Part shown: positions 8,861 to 16,991 of the stretch, one piece after another
Layout: the number at the start of each line of letters is the position of its first letter
How positions within the stretch are numbered: the stretch's first letter is position 1
Source: Streptomyces swartbergensis
GTDB lineage: Bacteria; Actinomycetota; Actinomycetes; Streptomycetales; Streptomycetaceae
NCBI RefSeq assembly: GCF_002148965.1
Contig: NZ_NGFN01000002.1
Location: 27,055 to 68,321 of the forward strand
Reading direction: 5' to 3'
DNA: 41,267 bases
The notes under the pieces: model-generated
The model's database searches: none
The model's input: only the letters and a program-made list of their open reading frames with translations
What the model was told of the DNA's origin: nothing
Position numbers and translations under genes: made by a program

Positions 8861-9580
8861 ATGAACGCCGTCGACACACCAGGCACCACCGACCGCGTGC
8901 TCGTGATCGATGACGATCCCGGTATCCGGCGCCTGTTGATATCGGCCCTAGGCTTCGCCGGTTTCGAGGTCGACGTGGCAGCTGACCTGACGGAAGCCCT
9001 TCAGCAGATCGAGCGCCGGCCCCCCGACGTCATCGTTCTCGACGTCATGCTCCCGAGGGCCGACGGGTTCGAGATCCTCCAGCTGCTCAGGGCCCGTTCC
9101 GTGGACGTACCGGTCCTCTTCCTCACTGCCCGTGACGCGGTTGAGGACCGGGTACGCGGGTTGCGCCTGGGCGGGGACGACTACGTCACCAAGCCTTTCA
9201 GCGTCGTCGAAGTCGGCGCTCGTCTTCAGGCCCTCCTGCGCCGCACACGCAGTGAATCCCCCGCCCCTGAGGACACACCGCTGTGCTGCGCGGACCTCAC
9301 CATGGACGATCGCCGTCACGAGGTCCACCGCGCAGGTCAGGCCGTCGAACTCTCACCCACCGAATACCGCCTCCTGAACTACCTTCTGAGCCACCAGGGC
9401 CAGGTTCTCTCCCGCGCCCAGATCCTCGAAGCCGTCTGGCAGTACGACTTCGGCGGCGACACCGTCGTCGTGGAACGCTTCATCTCCAACCTCCGCCGCA
9501 AGATCGACCAGGGCCATGCTCCGCTGCTGCACACCGTCCGAGGCATCGGCTACACCCTCCGGGAACAGGCCCAGAAGTGA
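8861..9580 (+). CDS. OmpR/PhoB-family response regulator
   Basis: DNA-binding response regulator (239 aa). The receiver domain (about residues 13-125) has the acidic pocket VIDDDPG, phospho-acceptor Asp61 in VLDVMLPRADGFE, Thr89 in LTARD and Lys111 in TKPFS. The winged-helix effector domain (about 145-235) shows VELSPTEYRLLNYLL and the recognition-helix region VVVERFISNLRRKID with the terminal VRGIGYTLR. The ATG has AAGGAG five bases upstream. The gene overlaps its sensor kinase by GTGA. The MmpL-type transporter just upstream is a plausible target. Confidence 0.95.
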   Translation: MNAVDTPGTTDRVLVIDDDPGIRRLLISALGFAGFEVDVAADLTEALQQIERRPPDVIVLDVMLPRADGFEILQLLRARSVDVPVLFLTARDAVEDRVRGLRLGGDDYVTKPFSVVEVGARLQALLRRTRSESPAPEDTPLCCADLTMDDRRHEVHRAGQAVELSPTEYRLLNYLLSHQGQVLSRAQILEAVWQYDFGGDTVVVERFISNLRRKIDQGHAPLLHTVRGIGYTLREQAQK

Positions 9581-11007
9581 ACCTCCGCAGTCGCCTCACG
9601 TGGTCCCGCTCCAGCGTCCGTCTGCGCTTGCTGGCCGGCCTCGCCGTCCTCCTCGTGTGCGGCCTCACAGCCAGCGCGGCCATCAGTGCCTTCCTTCTGG
9701 AGGAGTTCATCGACAAGCGCTACGAGAGGACCCTCCGGCACAGTGCCGACCGCCTCACCGAAGTGATCGCACAGGGACCCCAGACCGCTGACGCAGACCA
9801 ACTCGCCGCCCTGCTCGGAACCCCCCTCGGCATCGTCGCCGTCGATCCGGATGACAACGTCCTGGAAAGCACCGGATCCGCGACCCGGGCAGCCGACAAG
9901 ATCGTCGAGCTCTGCGCGACGGCACCGGTCGGCAGCATCGTCACCTACGAAGGGGACGAAGGGCAGCACGGCCTCGCAGCGATCCGCATCCCCAGTCCCG
10001 GACTCATCGTCGACCGCGGAGGCGCCGACGACGTCGTCAAGCCGGCCGCCCTCGTCCTCACCATCGACACCTCCGTCGACGACAGCACCATCGGCTCTCT
10101 GATCAAGCGCCAACTCGCCCTGGTCGGTGCCGCTCTGCTGGTCCTGCTGGGACTCGCCGTCGTCGTTCTGCGCCTTGGCATGAGGCCCTTGGCCCGAATG
10201 GCCCGCAGTGCCGATGCCATTGCCGAGGGCCACCTCACGGAACGCCTGCCGGCCAAACGGAACGGCAGCGAAGTCGACCGACTCGCCGAAGCCGTCAACC
10301 GAGCCTTCGACGCACAGGCCCGAGCAGAGGCGACGGTGCGCTCCCTGGCCGCCGACACCTCTCACGAACTGCGCACCCCGCTCTCCACCATCTCCGGCTG
10401 GCTCGACCTGCACCGCCAAGGCGGTGTCTCAGGACCCGGCCTGGAAACAGCCCTGGATCACATCGAGAACGAAGTCGGACGGATGCGCCTGCTCGTGGAA
10501 GACCTCGCTCTGCTCGCTCGCCTGGATGCGGGCCGCCCCGTCGAGCAGGGCGACGTCGATCTCACCGCGCTGGCCGCCGGCGTCATCGAGGACGCGCAGA
10601 TCATTTACCCGCTACGCAGCATCAGCATGACATCGGCACCGCCTGCTCCCGTCCTCGGCGATGCCAACCGTCTGCAACAGGTTCTGCGCAATCTCGTGGG
10701 CAACGCCGTCCAGCACACTCCCGCCCGGACCGCCGTACTGGTCGAGATCAGTCACCACCGTGATGACGTGCAGCTCTCCGTCATCGACGACGGCCCGGGC
10801 ATCTCGCCTCAGGATCTGCCGCGTGTCTTCGAGCGATTCTGGCGCGCCGAGGCCAGCCGCAGCCGCGCCTACGGCGGCTCGGGTCTCGGCCTGGCCATCG
10901 TGGAAGCCATCGTGCACGCCCACCACGGCCAGGTGAACGTGGAGTCGGCGGTGGGAGTCGGGACCACCGTCACCATCCGGCTTCCTCACAGGCAGCGTAG
11001 GAGCTGA
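9577..11007 (+). CDS. Two-component sensor histidine kinase
   Basis: Membrane sensor kinase (476 aa) paired with the preceding regulator. Transmembrane helix 1 is at about residues 17-40, an extracytoplasmic sensor of about 135 residues follows, and helix 2 is at about 178-200. A HAMP linker (GMRPLARMARSADAIAEG) leads to the DHp domain with phospho-acceptor His263 in SHELRTPLS. The catalytic domain has the N box (LRNLVGNAVQHT), G1 (VIDDGPGIS), F box (FERFWRAE) and G2 (GGSGLGLAIV). GTG at 9577 overlaps the regulator stop. The architecture resembles the PhoR/TcrY-type kinases of actinobacteria. The signal is unknown. Confidence 0.94.
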   Translation: MNLRSRLTWSRSSVRLRLLAGLAVLLVCGLTASAAISAFLLEEFIDKRYERTLRHSADRLTEVIAQGPQTADADQLAALLGTPLGIVAVDPDDNVLESTGSATRAADKIVELCATAPVGSIVTYEGDEGQHGLAAIRIPSPGLIVDRGGADDVVKPAALVLTIDTSVDDSTIGSLIKRQLALVGAALLVLLGLAVVVLRLGMRPLARMARSADAIAEGHLTERLPAKRNGSEVDRLAEAVNRAFDAQARAEATVRSLAADTSHELRTPLSTISGWLDLHRQGGVSGPGLETALDHIENEVGRMRLLVEDLALLARLDAGRPVEQGDVDLTALAAGVIEDAQIIYPLRSISMTSAPPAPVLGDANRLQQVLRNLVGNAVQHTPARTAVLVEISHHRDDVQLSVIDDGPGISPQDLPRVFERFWRAEASRSRAYGGSGLGLAIVEAIVHAHHGQVNVESAVGVGTTVTIRLPHRQRRS

Positions 11008-11024
11008 CGGCTGGCAGCCCGTCA
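11005..11024 (+). terminator. Hairpin terminator at end of kinase gene
   Basis: TGACGGCT pairs with AGCCCGTCA (one bulged C) around a GGC loop, and the left arm starts inside the kinase stop codon. No U-tract follows, as is usual in Streptomyces. It ends the MMPL/two-component block before the convergent gntR gene. Confidence 0.55.
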
Positions 11025-11083
11025 CCTTGAGTGGCGACGAGGAATCCCGCATCGGCGACGTCGCGGACCCGAGCTCCCGCTTG

Positions 11084-11803
11084 TCAGCCGGAGAAGCGTG
11101 CGGCGAGGCGGGACGTGTTGGAGGTTCGGCTGTGCACGCGCATCAACTGCTCCGCGCGCTCGCCGTCTCCCGCCGCGATGGCATCGTAGATGGCGCGGTG
11201 CTGGCGGTAGCGGTCCCGCACAGCGCTGCGCCGGTCGCTGTTGACCTCGTGCAGGACACTGCCGCGCCGTTCGTCCGCGCCGAACGCGTCGACCATGTGC
11301 AGCATCTGAAGCAACGTGGAGTTACCACTTGCCTGGTCGATCACCGTATGGAACTGACGCATGCAGTCCAGGATCTCGACGACCAGCTCGCGTTCGCGTT
11401 CGCTGCCCGCACCGACTCCGTCGGCCTCGATGAGCAACTCGTCGGCCCTGTCGAGCAGTTCACACATGGTCCGCCGCTGTGCCACGGTCGACTTCTGCGC
11501 GGCGAGCCGCGCGGACAGTGCGCGCAGTGAGTCCTCGATCATGGTGAACTCGCGCAGTTCGCTCTCGTCGAACTTGGCGATCCGCACGGAGCGGGGACCG
11601 ACCCTTTCAACGAGTCGGTCCTGTTCGAGGCGCCGCAGTGCTTCCCGGACAGGAGTGGCGCTGATGTCCAGCGATTCGGCCAGTCCCCGCTCGGTCACCT
11701 TCTCGCCGCGCTTGAGCGAGCCTGAGATGATTCCTTCGCGGATCGCTCGGTAGGCCTGGTCCCCCAAGGTCTCGGGCGCCATGAGTTGCGGCAGCTCTCC
11801 CAT
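11084..11803 (-). CDS. GntR-family (FCD subfamily) transcriptional regulator
   Basis: Cytoplasmic regulator (239 aa) with an N-terminal winged helix (about residues 10-75: YRAIREGIISGSLKRGEKV, then ERGLAESLDISATPVREALR) and an all-helical FCD effector domain (about 85-220) with the pattern of the ligand/metal pocket (residues such as FHTVI and HRAIYDAIAAGD). FCD regulators bind carboxylic-acid effectors, frequently repressing catabolic operons. ATG at 11803 is the first start of the domain; an ATG at 11782 (MAPETLG) is an alternative. It is divergent from a LysR gene with a palindrome in the gap, fitting autoregulation. Probably the main regulator of the catabolic island. Confidence 0.9.
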   Translation of the reverse strand: MGELPQLMAPETLGDQAYRAIREGIISGSLKRGEKVTERGLAESLDISATPVREALRRLEQDRLVERVGPRSVRIAKFDESELREFTMIEDSLRALSARLAAQKSTVAQRRTMCELLDRADELLIEADGVGAGSERERELVVEILDCMRQFHTVIDQASGNSTLLQMLHMVDAFGADERRGSVLHEVNSDRRSAVRDRYRQHRAIYDAIAAGDGERAEQLMRVHSRTSNTSRLAARFSG

Positions 11804-11819
11804 AGGCGGGATGTTATTT

Positions 11820-11827
11820 GCTGTAGC
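11820..11827. promoter_or_regulatory. Putative GntR operator GCTGTAGC
   Basis: GCTGTAGC, in the context ATTTGCTGTAGCGTG, lies between the divergent gntR (start 11803) and lysR (start 11876) genes. The same word, or its variants GCTATAGC and GCTACAGC, occurs three times ahead of the MmgE/PrpD gene. Its place 17 bases upstream of the gntR start fits an autoregulatory site. Assignment to this regulator is inference. Confidence 0.5.
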
Positions 11828-11875
11828 GTGTTCGGTCAACCGCAGCGGACGCGGTGGCTGTCGATGGGGGATCGC

Positions 11876-12784
11876 ATGAAGATGTCGATCGACGACTTGC
11901 GGTTCTTCCAAGTCGTCGCTGCCAGCGAGACACTCACGGCGGCATCGCATCAACTCGGATGTTCGGTTTCCGTCATCAGCAAGCGCCTGAGGGCACTCGA
12001 GGAACGCCTCGACGTCCGGCTGGCCCAGCGAGGCACCCGCCGCCTGGTCCTGACCTCGGAGGGCGCCCTGTATGCGAGCAGACTCGACTCGATCCTCGAT
12101 CAACTCCGGGAACTGGAAGAGCTTGTGACCGACAGCTCCGGGGAACTGCGCGGCTCCCTTGTCGTCCGGGCGACCCTCGGTCTGGGCCGAGCGCACGTGG
12201 CTCCGCTGCTGGCGGAGTTCGCAGCCCTGCACGCCCAGCTGCAGGTGCGACTCGACACGTCGGCGCTGCCTCTGCGGCCTCATCGGCGCGAGTTCGACGT
12301 GGCCGTTCACGTCGGCAGCCCGCCCGACTCCTCGATGCGGATGCGCCGGCTGGCGGAGAACCGTCGCGTGCCGTGCGCGGCACCGTCCTATCTGGACCGG
12401 CGCGGAACTCCCACCCGGGTAGAGGATCTCGCGCAGCATGACTGCATCGTGCTGCGCGAGAACGAGAGCGACTTCGCGCTCTGGCGGTTCGGTGATGTCA
12501 CTGATCCGCGACATGTGCGGGTGCGCGGCTCCCTGTCGAGCAACGACGGGGACGTAGTGACCAACTGGGCCCTTGAGGGCCGCGGCGTGATCATGCGTTC
12601 CGAATGGCATGTCGGTCCCCATATCGAGAGAGGTGAGCTCGTTCGCGTCCTCCCTCACGTGCCGACGCCCGCGGCCGACATCTACGCCTTGCTCGAGGAC
12701 GACGGACACGTTCCCCGCCGGGTGACGGAGCTGATCGATCATTTCGCGGCCCGCCTGCCTGCGCGTCTGGGGCGATCAGGGTGA
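11876..12784 (+). CDS. LysR-family transcriptional regulator
   Basis: Regulator (302 aa) with the LysR helix-turn-helix at about residues 3-62 (IDDLRFFQVVAASETLTAA, LGCSVSVISKRLRALEERL) and a periplasmic-binding-like effector domain to the C-terminus. The fold and the short, Arg-rich effector-domain start (LRGSLVVRATLGLGRAHVAP) resemble the CrgA/AaeR-type branch of LysR proteins. Start at 11876 is preceded by GGGGGA four bases away; ATG at 11882 (MSIDDL) is equally plausible, and an ATG at 11864 less so. It is the first plus-strand gene of the island and may be co-transcribed with the dehydrogenase 245 bases downstream. The effector is probably a metabolite of the island. Confidence 0.9.
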   Translation: MKMSIDDLRFFQVVAASETLTAASHQLGCSVSVISKRLRALEERLDVRLAQRGTRRLVLTSEGALYASRLDSILDQLRELEELVTDSSGELRGSLVVRATLGLGRAHVAPLLAEFAALHAQLQVRLDTSALPLRPHRREFDVAVHVGSPPDSSMRMRRLAENRRVPCAAPSYLDRRGTPTRVEDLAQHDCIVLRENESDFALWRFGDVTDPRHVRVRGSLSSNDGDVVTNWALEGRGVIMRSEWHVGPHIERGELVRVLPHVPTPAADIYALLEDDGHVPRRVTELIDHFAARLPARLGRSG

Positions 12785-12876
12785 TGTGACAGAGCAGCCG
12801 AGCGCTCACAGCAGGCCGGTGCACGGGCTTTGGCCGCGCAGCGACCGGAACGGCACAGGCTTTCCAGAAGGGAAAA

Positions 12877-12947
12877 CCCACCTTGCCGGTTACGGGCTTG
12901 TAACGCCCGTCGCCGCTGGCCAAGGTGGGCTCACGCCACGAGGTGGC
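12877..12947 (+). promoter_or_regulatory. Structured leader or terminator with alternative pairings
   Basis: In the 245-base gap between lysR and the dehydrogenase gene. Outer stem CCCACCTTG (12877-12885) pairs with CAAGGTGGG (12921-12929); inner stem ACGGGC (12892-12897) pairs with GCCCGT (12905-12910) across a seven-base loop; a second hairpin GCCAC/GTGGC (12935-12947) follows. The segment CCACCT (12878-12883) could pair with either AGGTGG at 12923-12928 or AGGTGG at 12941-12946, giving two exclusive folds. This could terminate lysR transcripts, act as an attenuator for the downstream operon, or be a protein-binding palindrome. No known riboswitch class is recognised. Confidence 0.45.
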
Positions 12948-13029
12948 CGCGACGCACCGGACCGGGCGTCCCCCACAGGCGTTCCCCACCGAACGAGCGC
13001 ATCGACCACGCAGGCTGAGGAGTTGTTTC

Positions 13030-14175
13030 GTGCCGAAGACTTATCGCATCGCGGCGATCCCGGGCGATGGGATCGGCCGAGAGGTCGTCCCCGAGGGCCT
13101 GAGGTGTCTCCAGGCCGCCTCCGAGGTCCACGGATTCCGGCTCGACGTCACCGAGTTCGACTTCGCCAGCGCCGACTACTGGCTCGAGCACGGCACGATG
13201 CTGCCCGAGAACTGGCGGGAGCTGCTCGGCGCCTATGACGCGCTCTACTTCGGTGCGGTCGGATGGCCGGAAGTGGTCCCGGACCACGTGTCGCTGTGGG
13301 GCAGTCTCCTGCAGATCCGGCGAGGGTTCGACCAGTACGTCAATCTGCGTCCGGTCCGGCTGCTGCGCGGAGTGCGCAGCCCTCTGCGCGACTACCAGCC
13401 CGGTGACATCGACTTCTACGTCGTCCGCGAGAACACCGAGGGTGAGTACTCCAGCATCGGTGGCCGGATCTTCGAGGGCACCGACCGCGAGACCGTGATG
13501 CAGGAAACCGTGATGACACGGACGGGCGTCGACCGTGTGCTGCGCTACGCGTTCGATCTCGCTTCCACCCGCCCCCGCAGGCACCTGACCTGGGCGACGA
13601 AGAGCAACGGGATCTCGATCTCCATGCCCTACTGGGACGAGCGCGCCGCCGAGATGGCGGCCCGGTACCCCGGAGTGACCGCGGACAAGGACCACATCGA
13701 CATCCTCACCGCCAAGTTCGTCCTGCAACCCGACCAGTACGACGTGGTCGTGGCCAGCAACCTCTTCGGCGACATCCTCTCGGACCTCGGTCCTGCCTGC
13801 ACCGGCACGATCGGCATCGCCCCCAGTGCCAACATCAACCCGGACCGTACCTACCCCAGCCTGTTCGAGCCGGTCCACGGGTCAGCCCCCGACATCGCCG
13901 GCCTCGGCGTCGCCAACCCCGTGGGCCAGATCTGGAGCGGCGCGATGATGCTCGCGCACCTCGGCGAACACGAGGCCGCCGCGCGCGTCGTGGAGGCGAT
14001 CGAGGCCGTTCTCGACGCACAGCCCGGTGTGCTCACCCCCGACCTCGGAGGCACGGGCACCACGGCCGAGCTCGGAAAGGCCATCGCGGACCGGGTCGTG
14101 GCGGACCTGCCCGCAGACGACAACGGGGGAGCGGTGGCCGTCGACCCGGCCGGAGAGGACACCTCGGCATCATGA
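13030..14175 (+). CDS. Tartrate dehydrogenase-like beta-decarboxylating dehydrogenase
   Basis: NAD-dependent, divalent-metal enzyme (381 aa) of the isopropylmalate/isocitrate dehydrogenase superfamily, which oxidises a 2-hydroxy acid and usually decarboxylates it. Visible hallmarks: AAIPGDGIGREVV at the N-terminus, Arg cluster LLQIRRGFDQYVNLRP, the catalytic-loop VVRENTEGEYSS, Lys191 in TKSNG, and metal-binding Asps in SNLFGDILSDLGP (248, 252). FGAVGWPEVVPDHVSLWG is the pattern I associate with tartrate/malate dehydrogenases (TtuC) rather than LeuB. GTG start has GAGGAG seven bases upstream. The 3' end carries a short acidic tail and overlaps the next frame (ATGA). The substrate could be tartrate, D-malate or a related branched hydroxy acid. 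Confidence 0.88.
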   Translation: MPKTYRIAAIPGDGIGREVVPEGLRCLQAASEVHGFRLDVTEFDFASADYWLEHGTMLPENWRELLGAYDALYFGAVGWPEVVPDHVSLWGSLLQIRRGFDQYVNLRPVRLLRGVRSPLRDYQPGDIDFYVVRENTEGEYSSIGGRIFEGTDRETVMQETVMTRTGVDRVLRYAFDLASTRPRRHLTWATKSNGISISMPYWDERAAEMAARYPGVTADKDHIDILTAKFVLQPDQYDVVVASNLFGDILSDLGPACTGTIGIAPSANINPDRTYPSLFEPVHGSAPDIAGLGVANPVGQIWSGAMMLAHLGEHEAAARVVEAIEAVLDAQPGVLTPDLGGTGTTAELGKAIADRVVADLPADDNGGAVAVDPAGEDTSAS

Positions 14176-14609
14176 TCAGGCCTGTCTCCGACCCGATCGG
14201 CCTCGAAGTGCGATGGGACCGGCTCGCCGCCGCCACCGACGAGGCAGCCTCCACCATGCTCCGCACGGCCTTCTCCACGATCATCCGGGAGTCCCACGAC
14301 TGCACAATCGTCCAACTCCCCGGTCATGACATGTCAGCAGAAAACGTCCCTGCGCGAGGGGAGGAGGCGAGCCGCGGTGTCCGGTCGATCCACTTCCCGG
14401 GACATGGGCTGACAGAGGCGACTGTCTGGAACCGATATGCGCTGACGGCCGGGACCGAACTGGCCGGCCCTGCCGTCTTCCAGGAACGAGAGGCGTCCTG
14501 CTCCTTCGGACCGGACTGCCGGATCAGGGTCGCTGACGACCTGCCCCTTCATCGTCGAGATCGGCCAGTGACTGTCCTCCGACACAGAGGGAGGGACGAC
14601 CCCTCATGA
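14172..14609 (+). pseudogene. Fused remnant of hydantoinase/oxoprolinase B and A subunits
   Basis: A 145-codon frame coupled by ATGA at both ends. Its first ~50 residues (DPIGLEVRWDRLAAATDEAA, LRTAFSTIIRESHDC) match the N-terminus of HyuB-type N-methylhydantoinase/acetone-carboxylase B subunits. After about residue 75 it switches to a HyuA-type C-terminal pattern (GLTEATVWNRYALTAG, ELAGPAVFQE). The last residues look frameshifted: one base over, the DNA near 14545-14571 reads PFIVEIGQ-stop, a normal subunit ending. The simplest account is an internal deletion joining hyuB to a downstream hyuA, plus a later frameshift. Neither activity can survive. It marks a lost ATP-dependent hydrolase or carboxylase step. 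Confidence 0.7.
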
Positions 14610-15880
14610 CGACGACGTCGGTAGGGCAGCGCTCACGGACCCGGCGCATCACGTTCCTGGTCGCTCTCGCGGTCTTCGCGCAGGAGTCGACCTGGAACTT
14701 CTACGAATCCCAGGTGCCACCGCTCCTGCGGGAACACATCAGCAGCGCAGCCGTGGTGGGTCTGCTGATGGGCATGGACAACCTGCTGGGCATTTTCATC
14801 CAGCCGTGGATCGGCAACCGGTCGGACCGCACGAGGACCTCCTGGGGGCGGCGCATGCCGTATCTCGTGGTCGGGATGCCCATCGCCGCCGCACTGTTCT
14901 TGACCATCCCGCACACCTCGGCGTCACTGCCCCTCCTGATCGCGACCATGTTCACGTACGCACTCGTGGCGAACACCTTCAAGCCGATCGCCGAAGCGCT
15001 CGTTCCGGACTTCATCGCGCCCGAGCGACGCAGCCGGGCCAACGCCGCAGTCAAGATCGCATCGAGTCTGACAGCCATCGTTGCGGCGGCCCTCAGCATT
15101 TTTCTGGTCGACAACCATCTGAGCATCGCGTTCGCGATCCCCGCGGTCATCATGCTGCTCTCCATCGGGGTGCTCGCGGCCACCGTGCGCGACAGCAGGT
15201 CCCCGGCCTACCGGGCCGCGGTGGCGGAAGGCCTTGAGATCCAGCACGCCGAGCGTAAGGAGCCACGCGTCCGGGACACCTTCTTCGAGATCCTCAGGGA
15301 CACCGACCGCAGTCGGCTCCTGCTGCTCGTCGCGATCTTCCTGTTCGGCAGCGCGTGGGCCGCGTCCCGGTCGTTGATGACGCCGTACGGAACCGAGGCT
15401 CTCGACATGTCACGGGGAGCCGCCGGTGGCCTGACACTGCCCAGTGGTATCGCCTTCATCGTGGCGGCCTATCCGGCGGCGGTACTCGCCGAACGTTATG
15501 GACGTCTCCGGGTCATGGCCATCGGTATGTCGGTCTTCGCCGCGGCCATGGTGCTGGGGACGATCGTCCCGACACCGGCGGGCGCCGCCGTGGCCTTGTG
15601 CATCGCCGCAGCCGGCGCGACGTGTTTCCTGGTCAATGCGGTCGTGGTCCTGTGGAACCTCGCCCCTTCCGCCCGGGTCTTCGGGACCTACGCCGGCATG
15701 TACACCGTCGGCTGGGCCGGCGGTGGCTTCCTGGGCCCGGCACTGGTCGGCGCGATGGTCGACGTCACCGGCTGGCCCTTGATGCTTCTGGACGTCGCCG
15801 TCGTCGCCGCGCTGTCGATCGTCGTCGTCGTCAGGATCAGCGCCCTGCAGCGCCGAACCGCCCTGACCCTCGCCAAGTGA
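14606..15880 (+). CDS. MFS transporter, GPH/SLC45-like
   Basis: Polytopic membrane carrier (424 aa, about 12 helices). The loop between helices 2 and 3 contains GNRSDRTRTSWGRRMPYLVV, the charge pattern of the glycoside-pentoside-hexuronide/sucrose-type (SLC45) branch of the major facilitator superfamily. A polar central loop (about residues 195-225) separates the two six-helix bundles. The ATG overlaps the stop of the hydantoinase remnant (ATGA), so it lies within the operon. In this setting it is the likely uptake system for the substrate of the island; the exact solute is unknown. Confidence 0.88.
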   Translation: MTTTSVGQRSRTRRITFLVALAVFAQESTWNFYESQVPPLLREHISSAAVVGLLMGMDNLLGIFIQPWIGNRSDRTRTSWGRRMPYLVVGMPIAAALFLTIPHTSASLPLLIATMFTYALVANTFKPIAEALVPDFIAPERRSRANAAVKIASSLTAIVAAALSIFLVDNHLSIAFAIPAVIMLLSIGVLAATVRDSRSPAYRAAVAEGLEIQHAERKEPRVRDTFFEILRDTDRSRLLLLVAIFLFGSAWAASRSLMTPYGTEALDMSRGAAGGLTLPSGIAFIVAAYPAAVLAERYGRLRVMAIGMSVFAAAMVLGTIVPTPAGAAVALCIAAAGATCFLVNAVVVLWNLAPSARVFGTYAGMYTVGWAGGGFLGPALVGAMVDVTGWPLMLLDVAVVAALSIVVVVRISALQRRTALTLAK

Positions 15881-15942
15881 CGAACCGAGTCCTGCGGCCC
15901 CATGCCATCCAGGCGACGGGCGCAGCCAGAGATGGGGAACGT

Positions 15943-16920
15943 GTGCCTCGCATCCTGATCACCACGGACTACCTACGGCCCGGCGACGAGGTCGACCAGT
16001 ACCTTCGGACACACGGTCACACGACGGTCCACTCGCCCCTGGCCGGCCGACGCGAGCCGGAGCAACTCGTAGCCGCCCTCGACGGGGTCGACGCGGCGCT
16101 CGTCGCGAACGAGCCCTTGACCGCCGAGGTCCTGTCCCGAGCGCCCATGCTGCGGGCCATCGTGCGCACCGGCGTGGGCTACGACTCGATCGACGTCGAT
16201 GCCGCGGCCGAGCTGGGGATCACGGTGAGCAATCTGCCGGGGATCAACGCCAACGCCGTGGCTGAGTACACCATCGCTCTGATGCTGGCTGCGGCCCGGC
16301 GCCTGGTGCAGAGCGCGGCGGGTGTCGAGGCCGGCGGCTGGCCGAGGGAAGACGGTCATGAACTGCGCGGCAAGACTCTCGGCCTGCTCGGGTACGGGGC
16401 CGCCGCGCGCGCCGTTGTGCCGCTTGCGCGGGCTTTCGGCATGCGGGTGCTCAGCACGACCGGTGTGCCGGAGAAGGAGCGAAGCGATGCGTCGGTGCGG
16501 TTCGTCGAGCTTCCCGAACTGCTGGCAACCGCCGACTACCTGTCGGTGCACACCGCGCTGACGGAACGGACGCGAGGTCTTCTCGGCGCCCCCGCTTTGC
16601 GTCAGATGAAACCGACAGCGGTCCTGATCAACACCGCGCGCGGAGCGATCGTCGACGCGCGGGCACTCGCCGATGCCGTGCGCACCGGACAGATCGCCGC
16701 GGCGGCTCTCGACGTGGTGAGCGACGAGCCGCTCGCGGCCGACAGTCCGCTGCGGAATGTGGACGGGATCGTTGTCTTCTCCCACCTGGCGGGGCAGACC
16801 GCCGAGGCCCGGGCGGCCGCCGGGCTCCAGGGCGCGGCAGAGGTGGTGGCCGCACTCGCGGGGCGCCCCCGGTTCCCGGTGAACGCTCACCTGTTGCCAC
16901 AGACCTTCGCCGCAGAGTGA
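15943..16920 (+). CDS. D-2-hydroxyacid dehydrogenase
   Basis: NAD(P)-dependent oxidoreductase (325 aa) of the D-isomer-specific 2-hydroxyacid dehydrogenase family, interconverting D-2-hydroxy acids and 2-oxo acids. The catalytic triad is complete: Arg233 (NTARGAIVD), Glu262 (SDEPL) and His281 (FSHLAG). Substrate-loop residues RTGVGYDSIDV and SNLPGINANAVAEYT are typical. The dinucleotide motif is GYGAAA rather than the usual GxGxxG, with the third Gly replaced by Ala, which is tolerated in some members. GTG start is inferred from the conserved PRILITTDY; GGGGAA lies just upstream. The role is probably reduction or oxidation of a 2-oxo/2-hydroxy intermediate of the island. Confidence 0.9.
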   Translation: MPRILITTDYLRPGDEVDQYLRTHGHTTVHSPLAGRREPEQLVAALDGVDAALVANEPLTAEVLSRAPMLRAIVRTGVGYDSIDVDAAAELGITVSNLPGINANAVAEYTIALMLAAARRLVQSAAGVEAGGWPREDGHELRGKTLGLLGYGAAARAVVPLARAFGMRVLSTTGVPEKERSDASVRFVELPELLATADYLSVHTALTERTRGLLGAPALRQMKPTAVLINTARGAIVDARALADAVRTGQIAAAALDVVSDEPLAADSPLRNVDGIVVFSHLAGQTAEARAAAGLQGAAEVVAALAGRPRFPVNAHLLPQTFAAE

Positions 16921-16991
16921 GCCGAGGGAGCCGAGTGACACCTAAGCGACAAGTGCCGAATGCCGATCGGAAAGATTCAGGAAGAGGAACG

